Assembly: GCF_000787855.1 (NCBI RefSeq)
Contig: NZ_BBPQ01000001.1
Location: 522,598 to 586,597 of the forward strand
DNA: 64,000 nucleotides
Reading direction: 5' to 3'
From: Streptacidiphilus anmyonensis
GTDB taxonomy: Bacteria > Actinomycetota > Actinomycetes > Streptomycetales > Streptomycetaceae
Within the stretch, counting starts at the first letter, position 1. Each line of letters opens with the position of its first letter. The notes beneath the pieces were generated by a model. That model worked only from the letters and a program-made list of their open reading frames with translations, did no database searches and was not told the DNA's origin. Both the position numbers and the translations under genes were made by a program. Positions 7,918 to 16,124 of this stretch are shown here, piece by piece.

Positions 7918-8237
7918 TGATCGCTGGCGCGGCGGATCTTCTGGAAATCCTCGCCGGGGCGGGTGGCGCGGTCGCCACCATGGCCGGGTCGATCGTGGCA
8001 TGGGTCCAAGGTGGACGCGCAAAGCGCAATCCGAGCATCTCCCTGCATGTCGGAGACCAGACGATCAGGGTCGAAAAGGACACGCCCGAGAGAAACGACG
8101 CCTTCCGCGAAGCCGTTCTGGAGGCGGTTCGAAACCTTCAGGCAGCCCCCGGAGAAGAGAAGCGTCTACGGGACCTTCTCCACAGGATCGAAAAAGATGG
8201 TCCGAAGTCACCACATGAGACTGGGGATGAAAAGTAG
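7914..8237 (+). CDS. Small protein resembling effector-associated component (EACC1-like), coupled to the membrane protein
   Basis: A 107-residue protein starting in the ATGATGA overlap with the preceding stop. It has a hydrophobic helix with glycines (about residues 5-33, AGAGGAVATMAGSIVAW), a basic patch QGGRAKR, two predicted strands (SISLHVGDQTIRVE), then charged helices (ERNDAFREAVLEAVRNLQ and EEKRLRDLLHRIEKD). This order, a hydrophobic helix, basic stop, two short strands and a helix, is reminiscent of the actinobacterial EACC1 small components found in predicted conflict systems. That likeness is by eye and unproven. No catalytic motif is visible. It is followed by a strong hairpin shared with gpmA. 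Confidence 0.65.
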   Translation: MMIAGAADLLEILAGAGGAVATMAGSIVAWVQGGRAKRNPSISLHVGDQTIRVEKDTPERNDAFREAVLEAVRNLQAAPGEEKRLRDLLHRIEKDGPKSPHETGDEK

Positions 8238-8291
8238 AGCTCGCGGGACACCGGGGGCTTCGCACGAACTCCGAGAAACTCCCACAAAGAG

Positions 8292-8328
8292 AATGCCCCC
8301 GCTGCGCCGCCGGCGCAGTGGGGGCATT
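8292..8328. terminator. Bidirectional terminator between the EACC-like gene and gpmA
   Basis: A 16-bp inverted repeat (AATGCCCCCGCTGCGC with its partner, one G-T mismatch) and a 5-nt loop, ending in ATTTC. It lies between convergent genes. Confidence 0.85.
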
Positions 8329-8340
8329 TCCATGCAGAGG

Positions 8341-9099
8341 TTACTTCTTGCCCTGGTTCTTCACGGCCTCGATGGCCGCGGCCGCGGCCACCGGGTCGAG
8401 GTAGCGACCGCCCTTGGTGAGGGGCTGGAAGTCGGCGTCGAGCTCGTAGAGGAGCGGGATGCCGGTGGGGATGTTGAGGCCGGCGATGTCCTCGTCGGAG
8501 ATGCCGTCGAGGTGCTTGACCAGCGCGCGCAGCGAGTTGCCGTGGGCGGTGACCAGGACCGTGCGGCCGGCGGCCAGGTCCGGGACGATCGCGTCGTACC
8601 AGTACGGCAGCATGCGGTGGACGACGTCCTTGAGGCACTCGGTGCGGGGACGGATGTCCGCGGGCAGCTCGGCGTAGCGGACGTCGTGGGCCTGGGAGTA
8701 CTCGGCGTCGTCGGCGAGCGGGGGCGGCGGGGTGTCGTAGGAGCGACGCCACAGCATGAACTGCTCCTCGCCGAACTCGGCGAGGGTCTGCGCCTTGTCC
8801 TTGCCCTGGAGCGCGCCGTAGTGGCGCTCGTTCAGGCGCCAGCTGCGGTGGACCGGGACCCAGTGGCGGTCCGCGCGGTCCAGCGCGATCTGCGCGGTGC
8901 GGATCGCGCGGCGCAGCAGGGAGGTGTGCAGCACATCGGGCAGCAGGCCCTCGGCGGCGAGCAGTTCGCCGCCGCGTACGGCCTCCTTCTCGCCCTTCTC
9001 GTTCAGGTCGACGTCGACCCAGCCGGTGAAGAGGTTCTTCTCGTTCCACTGGCTCTCGCCGTGACGGAGCAGCACAAGACGGTAGGGAGCATCAGCCAT
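8341..9099 (-). CDS. gpmA: 2,3-bisphosphoglycerate-dependent phosphoglycerate mutase
   Basis: Glycolysis/gluconeogenesis enzyme interconverting 3- and 2-phosphoglycerate. The 252-residue protein starts [16 protein letters not shown] at ATG 9099; a longer frame upstream has no family likeness. His13 in the LRHGESQWN signature is the phospho-histidine. The substrate segment [15 protein letters not shown], the second active-site histidine in [11 protein letters not shown] and the end [11 protein letters not shown] fit the dPGM family exactly, at normal length. It is divergent from the MFS gene with about 105 bp between. In mycobacteria gpm1 also lies close to senX3-regX3. Confidence 0.97.
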   Translation of the reverse strand: MADAPYRLVLLRHGESQWNEKNLFTGWVDVDLNEKGEKEAVRGGELLAAEGLLPDVLHTSLLRRAIRTAQIALDRADRHWVPVHRSWRLNERHYGALQGKDKAQTLAEFGEEQFMLWRRSYDTPPPPLADDAEYSQAHDVRYAELPADIRPRTECLKDVVHRMLPYWYDAIVPDLAAGRTVLVTAHGNSLRALVKHLDGISDEDIAGLNIPTGIPLLYELDADFQPLTKGGRYLDPVAAAAAIEAVKNQGKK

Positions 9100-9204
9100 G
9101 GCCACGAGCCTAGTCCAGGTCGTAATCCACTGGCGCCGCCGTCTCATCGGCGAGTAATGTCCCCCTCGCTCGTCTGACACTTACCTGCCGAGGTCGGAGC
9201 AGCT

Positions 9205-10605
9205 ATGCCCACCACCGCCCCCACCCGCCTCCCCCGACTTCGCACCGTCCTTCGGGAATCCGTCGGCGGTCTGCCCCGCACCTTCTGGTGGCTGTGGACC
9301 AGCACCCTGGTCAACCGCCTGGGCAGCTTCGTCGTCACCTTCCTCACGCTCTACCTGACCACCGACCGCGGCTACTCCCCCGCGGTGGCCGGTCTCGTCG
9401 TCTCCGCCTTCGGGCTCGGCGGCGTCTTCGGGGCGATCGGCGGCGGCGTGCTCGCGGACCGGCTCGGCCGCAGGCCGACGCTGCTCGCGGCGCAGTCGCT
9501 CGCGGCGCTGACCACCGTGCTGCTCGGCTACACCACCGAGCCGGCGATGATCGCGCTGGTGGCCGGGCTCCTCGGGCTGACCAGCAACGCGGCCCGGCCC
9601 GCCATCTCCGCGATCATGGCCGACCTGGTGCCGGCCGCCGACCGGGTGCGCGCGTTCTCCCTCAACTACTGGGCCATCAACATCGGCTTCGCCGTCTCCG
9701 CGTCCGTGGCGGGCGTGCTCTCCTCGCACGGCTATCTGCTCCTCTTCTACGGCGACGCGGTCACCACGCTGCTGTGCGCACTCGTGGTCTTCCTCCGTAT
9801 CCCGGAGACACGCCCCGAGCACCCGGCCGGCACTGTCCCTCGGGGCACGACAACGCCGGAGGAGCCGGAGCAGAAGGTCGGTCTCTCCGCCGTCTTCCGT
9901 GACGGCCCGTTCATGTCGCTGGTCGGCCTCACCTTCCTCATCGCGATGACGATCGGGCTGGGCCAGGTCGCCGTGCCGGTGGTGATGGGCCGCCAGGGCT
10001 TCTCGGCAAGCGACTACGGCCTGACCGTGGCGATCAACGGCGTGCTGATCGTCGTCGCCCAGATCCCCGCCACCCGGATGATCCGCGGCCGCGGGCGCAC
10101 CGGCATCCAGGTCGCCGCCTCGCTGCTGTTCGGCTTCGGCACGGCGCTGTGCGCCTTCGCGACCGGAGCCACCTCGGGCGGCATGGCCGTCTACGCGTTC
10201 AGCGTGGTGGTGTGGACCGTCGGCGAGATCATCTGGACCCCCGTCAACCAGGCGCTGGTCGCGGAACTCTCGCCGGTCCACGGCCGCGGCCGCTACCAGG
10301 GCGCGTACTCGCTGGCCTGGCAGGCGTCCTCGTTCCTGGCCCCGCTGGCCGCCGGAGGCATGATCGCCGCCTGGGGCGCGGACTCGGTCTGGCTCACCTG
10401 CGCGATCGTCGGCGTGGTCGCGGCCGCGGGCTACGTCCGGCTGATGCGCGGCAGTTCCGGCCGCCGCATCGAGGCCGCCCGCCTCACCGCCGGACCCGGT
10501 ACCGATGCCAGGGCCGATGCCGGGACCGACGTCCTGACCGATGCCGGGACCGATGTCGGGACGGGCGCTGAGAATTCGGATGCCGCTGTGGGCGCGGCCT
10601 CCTAG
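9205..10605 (+). CDS. MFS transporter
   Basis: A 466-residue major facilitator superfamily permease, probably a proton-coupled drug or metabolite exporter. Twelve hydrophobic segments are visible between about residues 20 and 415. The loop 2-3 motif A appears as GGVLADRLGRRPTL, and a motif A-like stretch RMIRGRGRTG lies between helices 8 and 9. The C-terminal cytoplasmic tail (about 430-466) is a run of short Asp/Ala/Gly/Thr repeats of the type GTDAR, GTDVL, GTDVG, mirrored in the DNA as GGGACCGATG repeats; it adds no obvious domain. The Eis-like gene starts 10 bp after the stop, so the two are probably cotranscribed. Substrate unknown. Confidence 0.9.
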   Translation: MPTTAPTRLPRLRTVLRESVGGLPRTFWWLWTSTLVNRLGSFVVTFLTLYLTTDRGYSPAVAGLVVSAFGLGGVFGAIGGGVLADRLGRRPTLLAAQSLAALTTVLLGYTTEPAMIALVAGLLGLTSNAARPAISAIMADLVPAADRVRAFSLNYWAINIGFAVSASVAGVLSSHGYLLLFYGDAVTTLLCALVVFLRIPETRPEHPAGTVPRGTTTPEEPEQKVGLSAVFRDGPFMSLVGLTFLIAMTIGLGQVAVPVVMGRQGFSASDYGLTVAINGVLIVVAQIPATRMIRGRGRTGIQVAASLLFGFGTALCAFATGATSGGMAVYAFSVVVWTVGEIIWTPVNQALVAELSPVHGRGRYQGAYSLAWQASSFLAPLAAGGMIAAWGADSVWLTCAIVGVVAAAGYVRLMRGSSGRRIEAARLTAGPGTDARADAGTDVLTDAGTDVGTGAENSDAAVGAAS

Positions 10606-10615
10606 AGTGCGGAAC

Positions 10616-11911
10616 ATGGGACAGAGCACCAGCGCGAGCGGGGTGGCGAAGACCCCGGCAGAGATCGAGATCCGCGTCGTCGGCGACGACGACCTGGCCG
10701 CCTGGGGGCAGGCGCTCAACGTCGGCTTCATGCGTTCCATGGGCGACGGCTGGGCCGACTACCACCGCGAGCGCTTCGAGCTCGGCCGCGCCCTCGGTGC
10801 GTTCGACGGCGAGCGGTGCGTCGGCACCTTCCGCAGCTTCGCCATGGAGCTGACCCTCCCCGGCGGGGCGACGATGATCGCCGACGCGGTCACCAACGTG
10901 ACCGTCTCCGCCACCCACCGCCGCCGCGGCCTGCTCAACCGGATGATGCGTCAGGACCTCGACGCCGCCGTCGACCGCGGCGAGGCGTTCGCCATCCTGA
11001 TCGCCGCCGAGTTCGGCATCTACGGCCGCTACGGCTTCGGCCCGGCCAGCGCCCAGCAGGGCAAGCGGATCGACAAGCGGACGGCCGGCGGCATCCGCGT
11101 CCCCGCCGCCTCCGACGAGGGCACGATCGAGCTGATCAGCATGGCTGAGTACCGCGCGGTCGGTCCCGAGCTGCACCGGCGCTTCCGCCGCACCCGCCCC
11201 GGAGCCGTCTCCCGCGACACGTTCAAGTGGCGGCTCCAGACCGGCGACATCACCCAGCCCGGCGGCGGCTTCAGGGAACCCCTGGTCGCCCTCTACCGGG
11301 ACGCGGCGGGCGTGCCTGCCGGCCTGCTCGCGTACGAGGTCAACGACGACTGGCGCAACTGGCTGCCGGACGACGTCACCCTCAAGGTGACGGACTACTT
11401 CGCCGTCGACTGGGCGGCGGAGGCCGCGCTGTGGCGCTACGCGCTCGAGGTCGACTGGGTCCAGCGCGTCGAGGTCTGGGATCTCGCCCCCGACTCCCCG
11501 CTGCCGCTCGCCCTGCACGACCAGCGTGCCTGCGTCGACAACAACAACAGCGCCGGGGACTTCCTCTGGGTCCGCATCCTCGACGTCGCCCGGGCCTTCT
11601 CGGCGCGCACGTACGACACGCCGGGCCGCGTCGTCTTCGAGGTCGCGGACAGCATGGGGTACACGCCCGGCCGATTCGTCCTGGAGGCCGCCGAGGACGG
11701 CACCGGCCGCTGCGCGCCGGCGGGGCCGGACGACGCGGACGTCGACTTCGCCGTGGACGTCAGCCAGTTGGCGGCGGTCTACTTCGGGCACAGGCCGCTG
11801 GGGCCGCTGGCGCAGGCAGGGCTTCTGGAGGAGCGCCGCGACGGCGGTCTGCGCCGAGCCCAGCGCGTGCTGCGCACGGACCGCGCGCCGTGGTGCCCGG
11901 ACGTCTTCTGA
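10616..11911 (+). CDS. Eis-family GNAT N-acetyltransferase
   Basis: A 431-residue acetyl-CoA-dependent N-acetyltransferase of the Eis type, which acetylates amines (aminoglycosides in mycobacteria). The ATG at 10616 was chosen because the frame to its left lies in the MFS tail. The first GNAT domain (about 15-165) has the acetyl-CoA site VTNVTVSATHRRRGLLNRMM. It is followed by a second GNAT fold lacking the CoA motif and a C-terminal sterol-carrier-like domain, as in Eis. The protein ends in phenylalanine (WCPDVF); in Eis the C-terminal Phe carboxylate is the catalytic base, so this end supports an active enzyme. Natural substrate unknown; the upstream transporter suggests a detoxification pair. 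Confidence 0.88.
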   Translation: MGQSTSASGVAKTPAEIEIRVVGDDDLAAWGQALNVGFMRSMGDGWADYHRERFELGRALGAFDGERCVGTFRSFAMELTLPGGATMIADAVTNVTVSATHRRRGLLNRMMRQDLDAAVDRGEAFAILIAAEFGIYGRYGFGPASAQQGKRIDKRTAGGIRVPAASDEGTIELISMAEYRAVGPELHRRFRRTRPGAVSRDTFKWRLQTGDITQPGGGFREPLVALYRDAAGVPAGLLAYEVNDDWRNWLPDDVTLKVTDYFAVDWAAEAALWRYALEVDWVQRVEVWDLAPDSPLPLALHDQRACVDNNNSAGDFLWVRILDVARAFSARTYDTPGRVVFEVADSMGYTPGRFVLEAAEDGTGRCAPAGPDDADVDFAVDVSQLAAVYFGHRPLGPLAQAGLLEERRDGGLRRAQRVLRTDRAPWCPDVF

Positions 11912-12009
11912 CATGGACGGCTTCTGACTCGGACGTCCTCTGACCTGCGGAAGGCCCGGCCGATCGTGCGAGCATGCACTCGGTCACCCGCGTGCCCTCG
12001 CACACGCCC

Positions 12010-12930
12010 CTACGCGCTCTCCCGGAGCCGCCTCAGCGTCAGCACGTCCTCCGCGTGCCCGAAGCCCGGGGCCGCGCTGCGGTCCGGGGTCTCCAGAATG
12101 AGCGGGACGCCGGCCGTCGCCGGATGACGGAAGAGGTCGGCGAAGGGCTCCGCGCCGATCCGGCCGTCACCGATGTTGGCGTGGCGGTCCTTGCGGGCGC
12201 CGACGACGTCCTTGCTGTCGTTGGCATGGATCAGCTTCAACCGGTCCGGCCCGAAGGTCTTCTCCAGCAGGTCCAGCGCCGCGAGGACGCCGCCCGGTGC
12301 GGCCAGGTCGTGCCCGGCGGCGAAGACGTGGCAGGTGTCGAGGCAGACGCCGAGCCTCGGGTGGAAGTCCAACGCGGCGGCGTACTCCCCGAGATCCTCG
12401 ATCCGCGAGCAGAGCGACTCGCCCTGACCGGCCGTGGGTTCCAACAGCAGCAACGGCAGGTCGTCCGCCTCCGCCTGGTCCAGCAGCGGCAGCACGTCGG
12501 CCCGGAGCTGCGCCATCGCCTCCGCCCGCCGTCCCGAGCCGACGGCCGAGCCGGTGTGGACGACGACGCCGCGCGCCCCGATCGCGCGGCCGCGCACCAG
12601 GGAGTGGCGCAGCGACTCCGCGGAGCGTTCGCGCGTCGCGGCAGTGTCGGAGCCGAAGTTGATCAGGTAGGGCGCGTGCACGTAGACGGGGAGGTCCCGC
12701 TGCTCGCACTGCTCGCGGAAGGCGTGGTCCTGCGCCGGGTTCCCGGCGGGCGTGGCCCAGCCGCGCGGGTTGGCGACGAAGACCTGGACCGCCTCGGCCC
12801 CGATCCGGTCCGCGTAGGCGAGGCCGGTGCCCACGAGTCCGCGTGCGGCGACGGGCACGTGGGCGCCGATCGGGTTGCGCCTGCGGCGCGGGTCAGCCTG
12901 GTCGTTCACCCGTGCAGCATGCCACGGCAC
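12010..12930 (-). CDS. nfo: Deoxyribonuclease IV (AP endonuclease, Nfo family)
   Basis: Base-excision repair enzyme that cuts 5' of abasic sites using three zinc ions. The 306-residue TIM-barrel protein shows the expected ligand motifs in order: IGAHVPVA, VYVHAPYLINF, VVVHTGS, LLLEPTAGQG, VCLDTCHVFAAGHD, IHANDSK, DRHANIGDG and LILETP. These cover the histidine, glutamate and aspartate zinc ligands. The start is uncertain: GTG at 12930 or GTG at 12909 (giving MNDQADPRRRRNPIGAH); neither has a strong ribosome site. It converges with the Eis-like gene and is preceded by a 150-bp gap with nothing recognisable. Confidence 0.93.
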   Translation of the reverse strand: MPWHAARVNDQADPRRRRNPIGAHVPVAARGLVGTGLAYADRIGAEAVQVFVANPRGWATPAGNPAQDHAFREQCEQRDLPVYVHAPYLINFGSDTAATRERSAESLRHSLVRGRAIGARGVVVHTGSAVGSGRRAEAMAQLRADVLPLLDQAEADDLPLLLLEPTAGQGESLCSRIEDLGEYAAALDFHPRLGVCLDTCHVFAAGHDLAAPGGVLAALDLLEKTFGPDRLKLIHANDSKDVVGARKDRHANIGDGRIGAEPFADLFRHPATAGVPLILETPDRSAAPGFGHAEDVLTLRRLRESA

Positions 12931-13078
12931 GGTCCAGGTCCCCGCGCCCGGTCATGCGCGGCCGTTCCCACGCACGCAGTCCTGCGCGGCCGGTCCCGCG
13001 CCGCTCAGTCCTGCCCGCCCGAATCCTGGCCGCCAGGTCGCGCACGCCGGGGTCGCGCACTGCCCGGGTCCTGGGCGC

Positions 13079-13960
13079 TCACTCCTCCGGCTCGACGGCG
13101 ACCCACAGCTCCGCGAGCGCACCCCCGCCGTCGGGGTCGGCGCCGACCTTCAGCAGCGTCGGCCCCGGGCGGTGCCGGTAGGGGTTGGACGGGAACCACT
13201 CGCTGTAGACGTCGCCCCACATCCGCTGCAGCGCGGCGGGGAAGTCGCCGATGGCGGTGAACACCGCCCACAGACCCGCCTCCTGTGTCAGCACGTCGAG
13301 GCCGGCCGCGGCCTCGCTCCCCGCACTCTCGGGACTGGCGACGACCGCGTGGTAGTAGTCGAGCGGGCTGCCCTCCTCGTGGTTCTCCGCGTCGTGCGGC
13401 AGCGTGACGGAGATGACGCCGCTCGGCTCCTGATCCGACAGCCCGGCGATCCTGGCCATGGTGTCCGGCTCGATCGCCTTGATCATCTCCATGATGTGCG
13501 GGTTCACGCCCTGGTGGATCTGCGGAACGGTGGCCATCCGGCCCACCACCGTGAACCGGTCCTTCGTCACGATCCGGTACTGCATGGGGCTCCTTCCCTC
13601 GACGACGAGCCGGAAGGACATCCGCGGCTGCGACCGCAGCGCGAGGCCGCCTTTTCGCGCCTCGCTCGGCCCCACCCCGTGCATCGCGCGGAACGCCCGT
13701 GCGAACGCCTCACCGGAGCCGTAGCCGTAGCGCACCGCGATGTCGAGCAAGGTCCGCTCCCCGGCCACCACCTCGGCCCCGGCCATCGTCAGCCGCCGGC
13801 GCCGGATGTACTCCGACAGCGGCATCCCGGCCAACGCGGAGAACATCCGCCGCAGGTGGTACTCCGAGGTCAGCGCCATCCGCGCCAACTCGCCGACGTC
13901 GACCGGCTCCCGAAGGTGATCCTCGATGTACTCCAGGGTGCCGTTCAGCGACTCGAGCAC
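13079..13960 (-). CDS. AraC-family regulator with GyrI-like effector domain
   Basis: A 293-residue transcription factor. The GTG at 13960 follows GAGGAAGGA and gives VLESLNGTLEYIEDHL, the normal beginning of an AraC DNA-binding domain; the frame continues upstream but without an RBS. Residues 1-105 hold two helix-turn-helix units (DVGELARMALTSEYHLRRMF and RTLLDIAVRYGYGSGEAFARAF) with the conserved PSEARKGG end. Residues about 125-293 are a GyrI-like/effector-binding domain (YRIVTKDRFTVVGRMATVP start, LWVAVEP end), the layout seen in Rob-, SoxS/BltR-like small-molecule sensors. It likely controls a drug-response gene, but no target is evident; the nearest neighbours are convergent or separated. 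Confidence 0.9.
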   Translation of the reverse strand: MLESLNGTLEYIEDHLREPVDVGELARMALTSEYHLRRMFSALAGMPLSEYIRRRRLTMAGAEVVAGERTLLDIAVRYGYGSGEAFARAFRAMHGVGPSEARKGGLALRSQPRMSFRLVVEGRSPMQYRIVTKDRFTVVGRMATVPQIHQGVNPHIMEMIKAIEPDTMARIAGLSDQEPSGVISVTLPHDAENHEEGSPLDYYHAVVASPESAGSEAAAGLDVLTQEAGLWAVFTAIGDFPAALQRMWGDVYSEWFPSNPYRHRPGPTLLKVGADPDGGGALAELWVAVEPEE

Positions 13961-14108
13961 GGGCGTCCTTCCTCGCTCTTTCCTTGTCGTCGACCCTAGG
14001 AATGCTCCGGTGCTCGGCACCCGACTTCCTGTGCCCGCTGCGATCGGGTCGACTCCGCATCCGGCGACGGGAGCCGGGCGAGGCGTAAGGGGTCTACCAC
14101 GGCCCCGC

Positions 14109-14936
14109 TCAGTCCTTGGCGCGTCGCCTCCGCCTGGTGCCGTCCTCGGCCGCGGCGGGCTCCGGCGACTTCGAGACCGCGGTGCGGCCGATGGTCGGCA
14201 GGACGAACTCCTTGACCATGTCCACCGCGTCGCGGACCAGCGGGCGGAAGACCCGGTAGCGCGACAGGGTGACGAGCTTGGCGACGAACGGCGAGCAGCG
14301 CCGCACGAAGGCGCGGGTGCGCTCGGTGTCGTCGGTGCGGTCGAAGACCCAGTACAGGACGACGACCATGAGGTGCAGCCAGAGCAGGTCGGGGAGCAGC
14401 TCGTCCAGCTCGGGGTCGATCTTCGGGGCGAGGTCCGAACCGTCCAGCACCTCGCGGAAGAGCTGGACGGCCGTCGCGCGGGCCGGGTGGGATTCGTTGG
14501 AGAAGGGGCTCAGCGCGCTGTTCGGGTCGGCCGCCGTGCGGAAGAACTGCGCCGCGAACTCGTGGTACGGCTCCGCGCAGTCGATCCACGACTCCAGCGC
14601 GATGGCCAGCCGCTCCGTGAAGTCGGTCCTCCCCGCCATCCGGGCGCGGGCCTCGACCAGGTGCTCGTGCGTCATCCGGTCGTAGAACCCCTGGATCAGG
14701 AATTCCTTGCCCTCGTAGTAGTAGTACGCGTTACCGACCGAGACCCCTGCCTCCGCAGCGATCGCCCGCATCGTGGTCTTCTCGTAGCCCCGTTCCTTGA
14801 AGAGCCGCATCGCGGTCTCCAGGATCAGCGCACGGGTGCGCTCGCTCTTCGCCGTCTTCGCATTCTCGGCGGCCGGGGCGCTCTCGGCGGGCCGGGCGCC
14901 CTCGGCGGCGGGCTGGGCAGGCAGGTCGTCGGTCAC
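14109..14936 (-). CDS. TetR-family transcriptional regulator
   Basis: A 275-residue repressor, last gene of a three-gene operon. A disordered Ala/Glu/Pro leader (1-30) precedes a canonical TetR DNA-binding domain: SERTRALILETAMRLFKERG, then TTMRAIAAEAGVSVGNAYYYYEGKE around residues 30-80. The ligand domain (85-250) is rich in aromatic residues (YHEFAAQFF, LLWLHLMVVVLYWVFD), suggesting a hydrophobic ligand; the C-terminus is basic (RRRRRAKD). It starts at GTG 14936, 9 bp after the DCC gene stop. Two copies of a TetR-type palindrome lie before the first gene of the operon, so it probably represses its own transcription unit and maybe the divergent His-rich gene. Confidence 0.92.
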   Translation of the reverse strand: MTDDLPAQPAAEGARPAESAPAAENAKTAKSERTRALILETAMRLFKERGYEKTTMRAIAAEAGVSVGNAYYYYEGKEFLIQGFYDRMTHEHLVEARARMAGRTDFTERLAIALESWIDCAEPYHEFAAQFFRTAADPNSALSPFSNESHPARATAVQLFREVLDGSDLAPKIDPELDELLPDLLWLHLMVVVLYWVFDRTDDTERTRAFVRRCSPFVAKLVTLSRYRVFRPLVRDAVDMVKEFVLPTIGRTAVSKSPEPAAAEDGTRRRRRAKD

Positions 14937-14945
14937 GGATCGAGG

Positions 14946-15497
14946 CTATCCGGACCACGCACGGCACTCCGCGCCGCAGGACGGATCACCGTCCACGTCC
15001 ACGTCCGGGCCGACGTCCGCCGACGCCGACGCCGTTCCAGTCATCCGCTCTCCTTGCACCTGCCCCCCTTTCCCCTGCCTCCGCCGCCGGCGGGTCAGGA
15101 ACTTCCGTCCCCTGGCCGCCGCCAACACCGCCGCCCGGGCCAACGGCGCGCCGGCCGGTGTGTTGAGCCGGTGCGCGGTGGCGCGGTAGTCGTCCAGCGC
15201 CCACAGGCACGCGATCCACGCGGCCGGACCTTCGTAGACCTGGCCGGCGTCGCCGACCACGGTGATCTCCCCGGCGGCCCGCCGCTGGTCCAGCTGCGGA
15301 AACGCGGCCCGCGCCGCCGCTGAACCCACGTCGACGAACTCCAGCGGGACCAGCTGCCGTTGGCGCTCCAGCCAACCGCGCAGGGAGCGGCAGAGCGGGC
15401 AGTCGGGGTCCGACAGGACCGTCAGCCGGCGGACCGGGGCGTCGCCGGAGCCCCGGTCCGCGGCGGGCTCGGCTGTCGGTGTCACGGCGTCGCTCAT
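14946..15497 (-). CDS. DCC/DUF393-family thiol-redox protein
   Basis: A 183-residue protein with the DCC signature: DPDCPLC with Cys33 and Cys36 after the strand LTVLSD, as in the DUF393 thioredoxin-fold family of putative thiol-disulfide oxidoreductases. The fold covers residues 22-130 (GWLERQ..VPLEFVDVGS and EGPAAWIACLWALDDYR). The C-terminal 50 residues are Arg-rich and then Ala/Asp-rich and contain one more cysteine pair region (SCGAEC). The gene lies 3 bp after the membrane-protein gene and 9 bp before tetR. A redox partner role for the membrane protein is inferred from this tight linkage only. Confidence 0.85.
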   Translation of the reverse strand: MSDAVTPTAEPAADRGSGDAPVRRLTVLSDPDCPLCRSLRGWLERQRQLVPLEFVDVGSAAARAAFPQLDQRRAAGEITVVGDAGQVYEGPAAWIACLWALDDYRATAHRLNTPAGAPLARAAVLAAARGRKFLTRRRRRQGKGGQVQGERMTGTASASADVGPDVDVDGDPSCGAECRAWSG

Positions 15498-15500
15498 CGC

Positions 15501-15935
15501 TCAGACCTGCGGGGCGACCGGCGGGGCGACCGGCGGGGCGGGCACGGTCCAGCCGGTCGGCGGGGTCGGCGGCCGCTGCTCGCCGCGCAGCCGCGCACCG
15601 GTCCGGAAGCGGTTCAGCACGTAGACGTTGACCAGGTGCATCACGCCGAGCACGAGCAGGACCGTGCCGACCTTGTAGGACAGGGCCCGGAAGATCCCCG
15701 CCACGTCCCGGACGTCGTTGTCCCCGACGCGCAGCCACAGCGCGACGAAGCCCAGGTTGACCAGGTAGAAGCCGACCACGAGCAGGTGGTTGACGGCCTC
15801 GGCGAGCTTGTCGTTCCCGTGGAAGACGTCGGCCAGGAAGACCCTCCCCGCCCGGCTCAGGGTCCGGCCCACCCAGACGGTGAGCGAGAGGCTCAAGGCC
15901 AGGTAGACGACGTAAGTGACGACAGTGGTGTTCAT
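15501..15935 (-). CDS. Integral membrane protein of the DCC operon
   Basis: A 144-residue protein, first gene of the operon that continues with DCC and TetR. Predicted membrane helices lie near residues 3-22, 48-70 and 82-106; the loop after helix 1 includes the conserved-looking LADVFHGNDKLAEAVNHL. The C-terminal 35 residues are Pro-rich (PPTPPTGW, APPVAPPVAP). It starts at ATG 15935, just downstream of two palindromic operators. Genes of this type accompany DCC proteins in Streptomyces, but function is unknown. A quinone- or flavin-linked redox role is possible and not shown. Confidence 0.8.
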   Translation of the reverse strand: MNTTVVTYVVYLALSLSLTVWVGRTLSRAGRVFLADVFHGNDKLAEAVNHLLVVGFYLVNLGFVALWLRVGDNDVRDVAGIFRALSYKVGTVLLVLGVMHLVNVYVLNRFRTGARLRGEQRPPTPPTGWTVPAPPVAPPVAPQV

Positions 15936-15959
15936 TGCGGCACAGCCCTCCGACCATAG

Positions 15960-15973
15960 TTGAACACGTTCAA
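15960..15973. promoter_or_regulatory. Palindromic operator 1 (TetR-type)
   Basis: TTGAACACGTTCAA: perfect 6-bp arms around a 2-nt centre, 25 bp upstream of the membrane-protein start. An identical copy lies 45 bp away. This form is typical of TetR-family sites, and a tetR gene closes the operon. Confidence 0.75.
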
Positions 15974-16004
15974 TTCACTGTTCGAGAAGGACTGTAGCAG
16001 CTTT

Positions 16005-16018
16005 TTGAACACGTTCAA
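16005..16018. promoter_or_regulatory. Palindromic operator 2 (TetR-type)
   Basis: Second exact copy of TTGAACACGTTCAA, 45 bp (start to start) from the first. It lies in the 189-bp region between the DCC operon and the divergent His-rich gene, so it could affect both. Confidence 0.75.
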
Positions 16019-16124
16019 GAGAGTCTGCGGCGGCGAAGCTCATATCTCGATCAACTGTGTTGTCGGGCGCTCGCGGGCGGGGCACAGTGCCCTCACGACC
16101 CGATGTCGCGAGGGGGAGCAAGAG

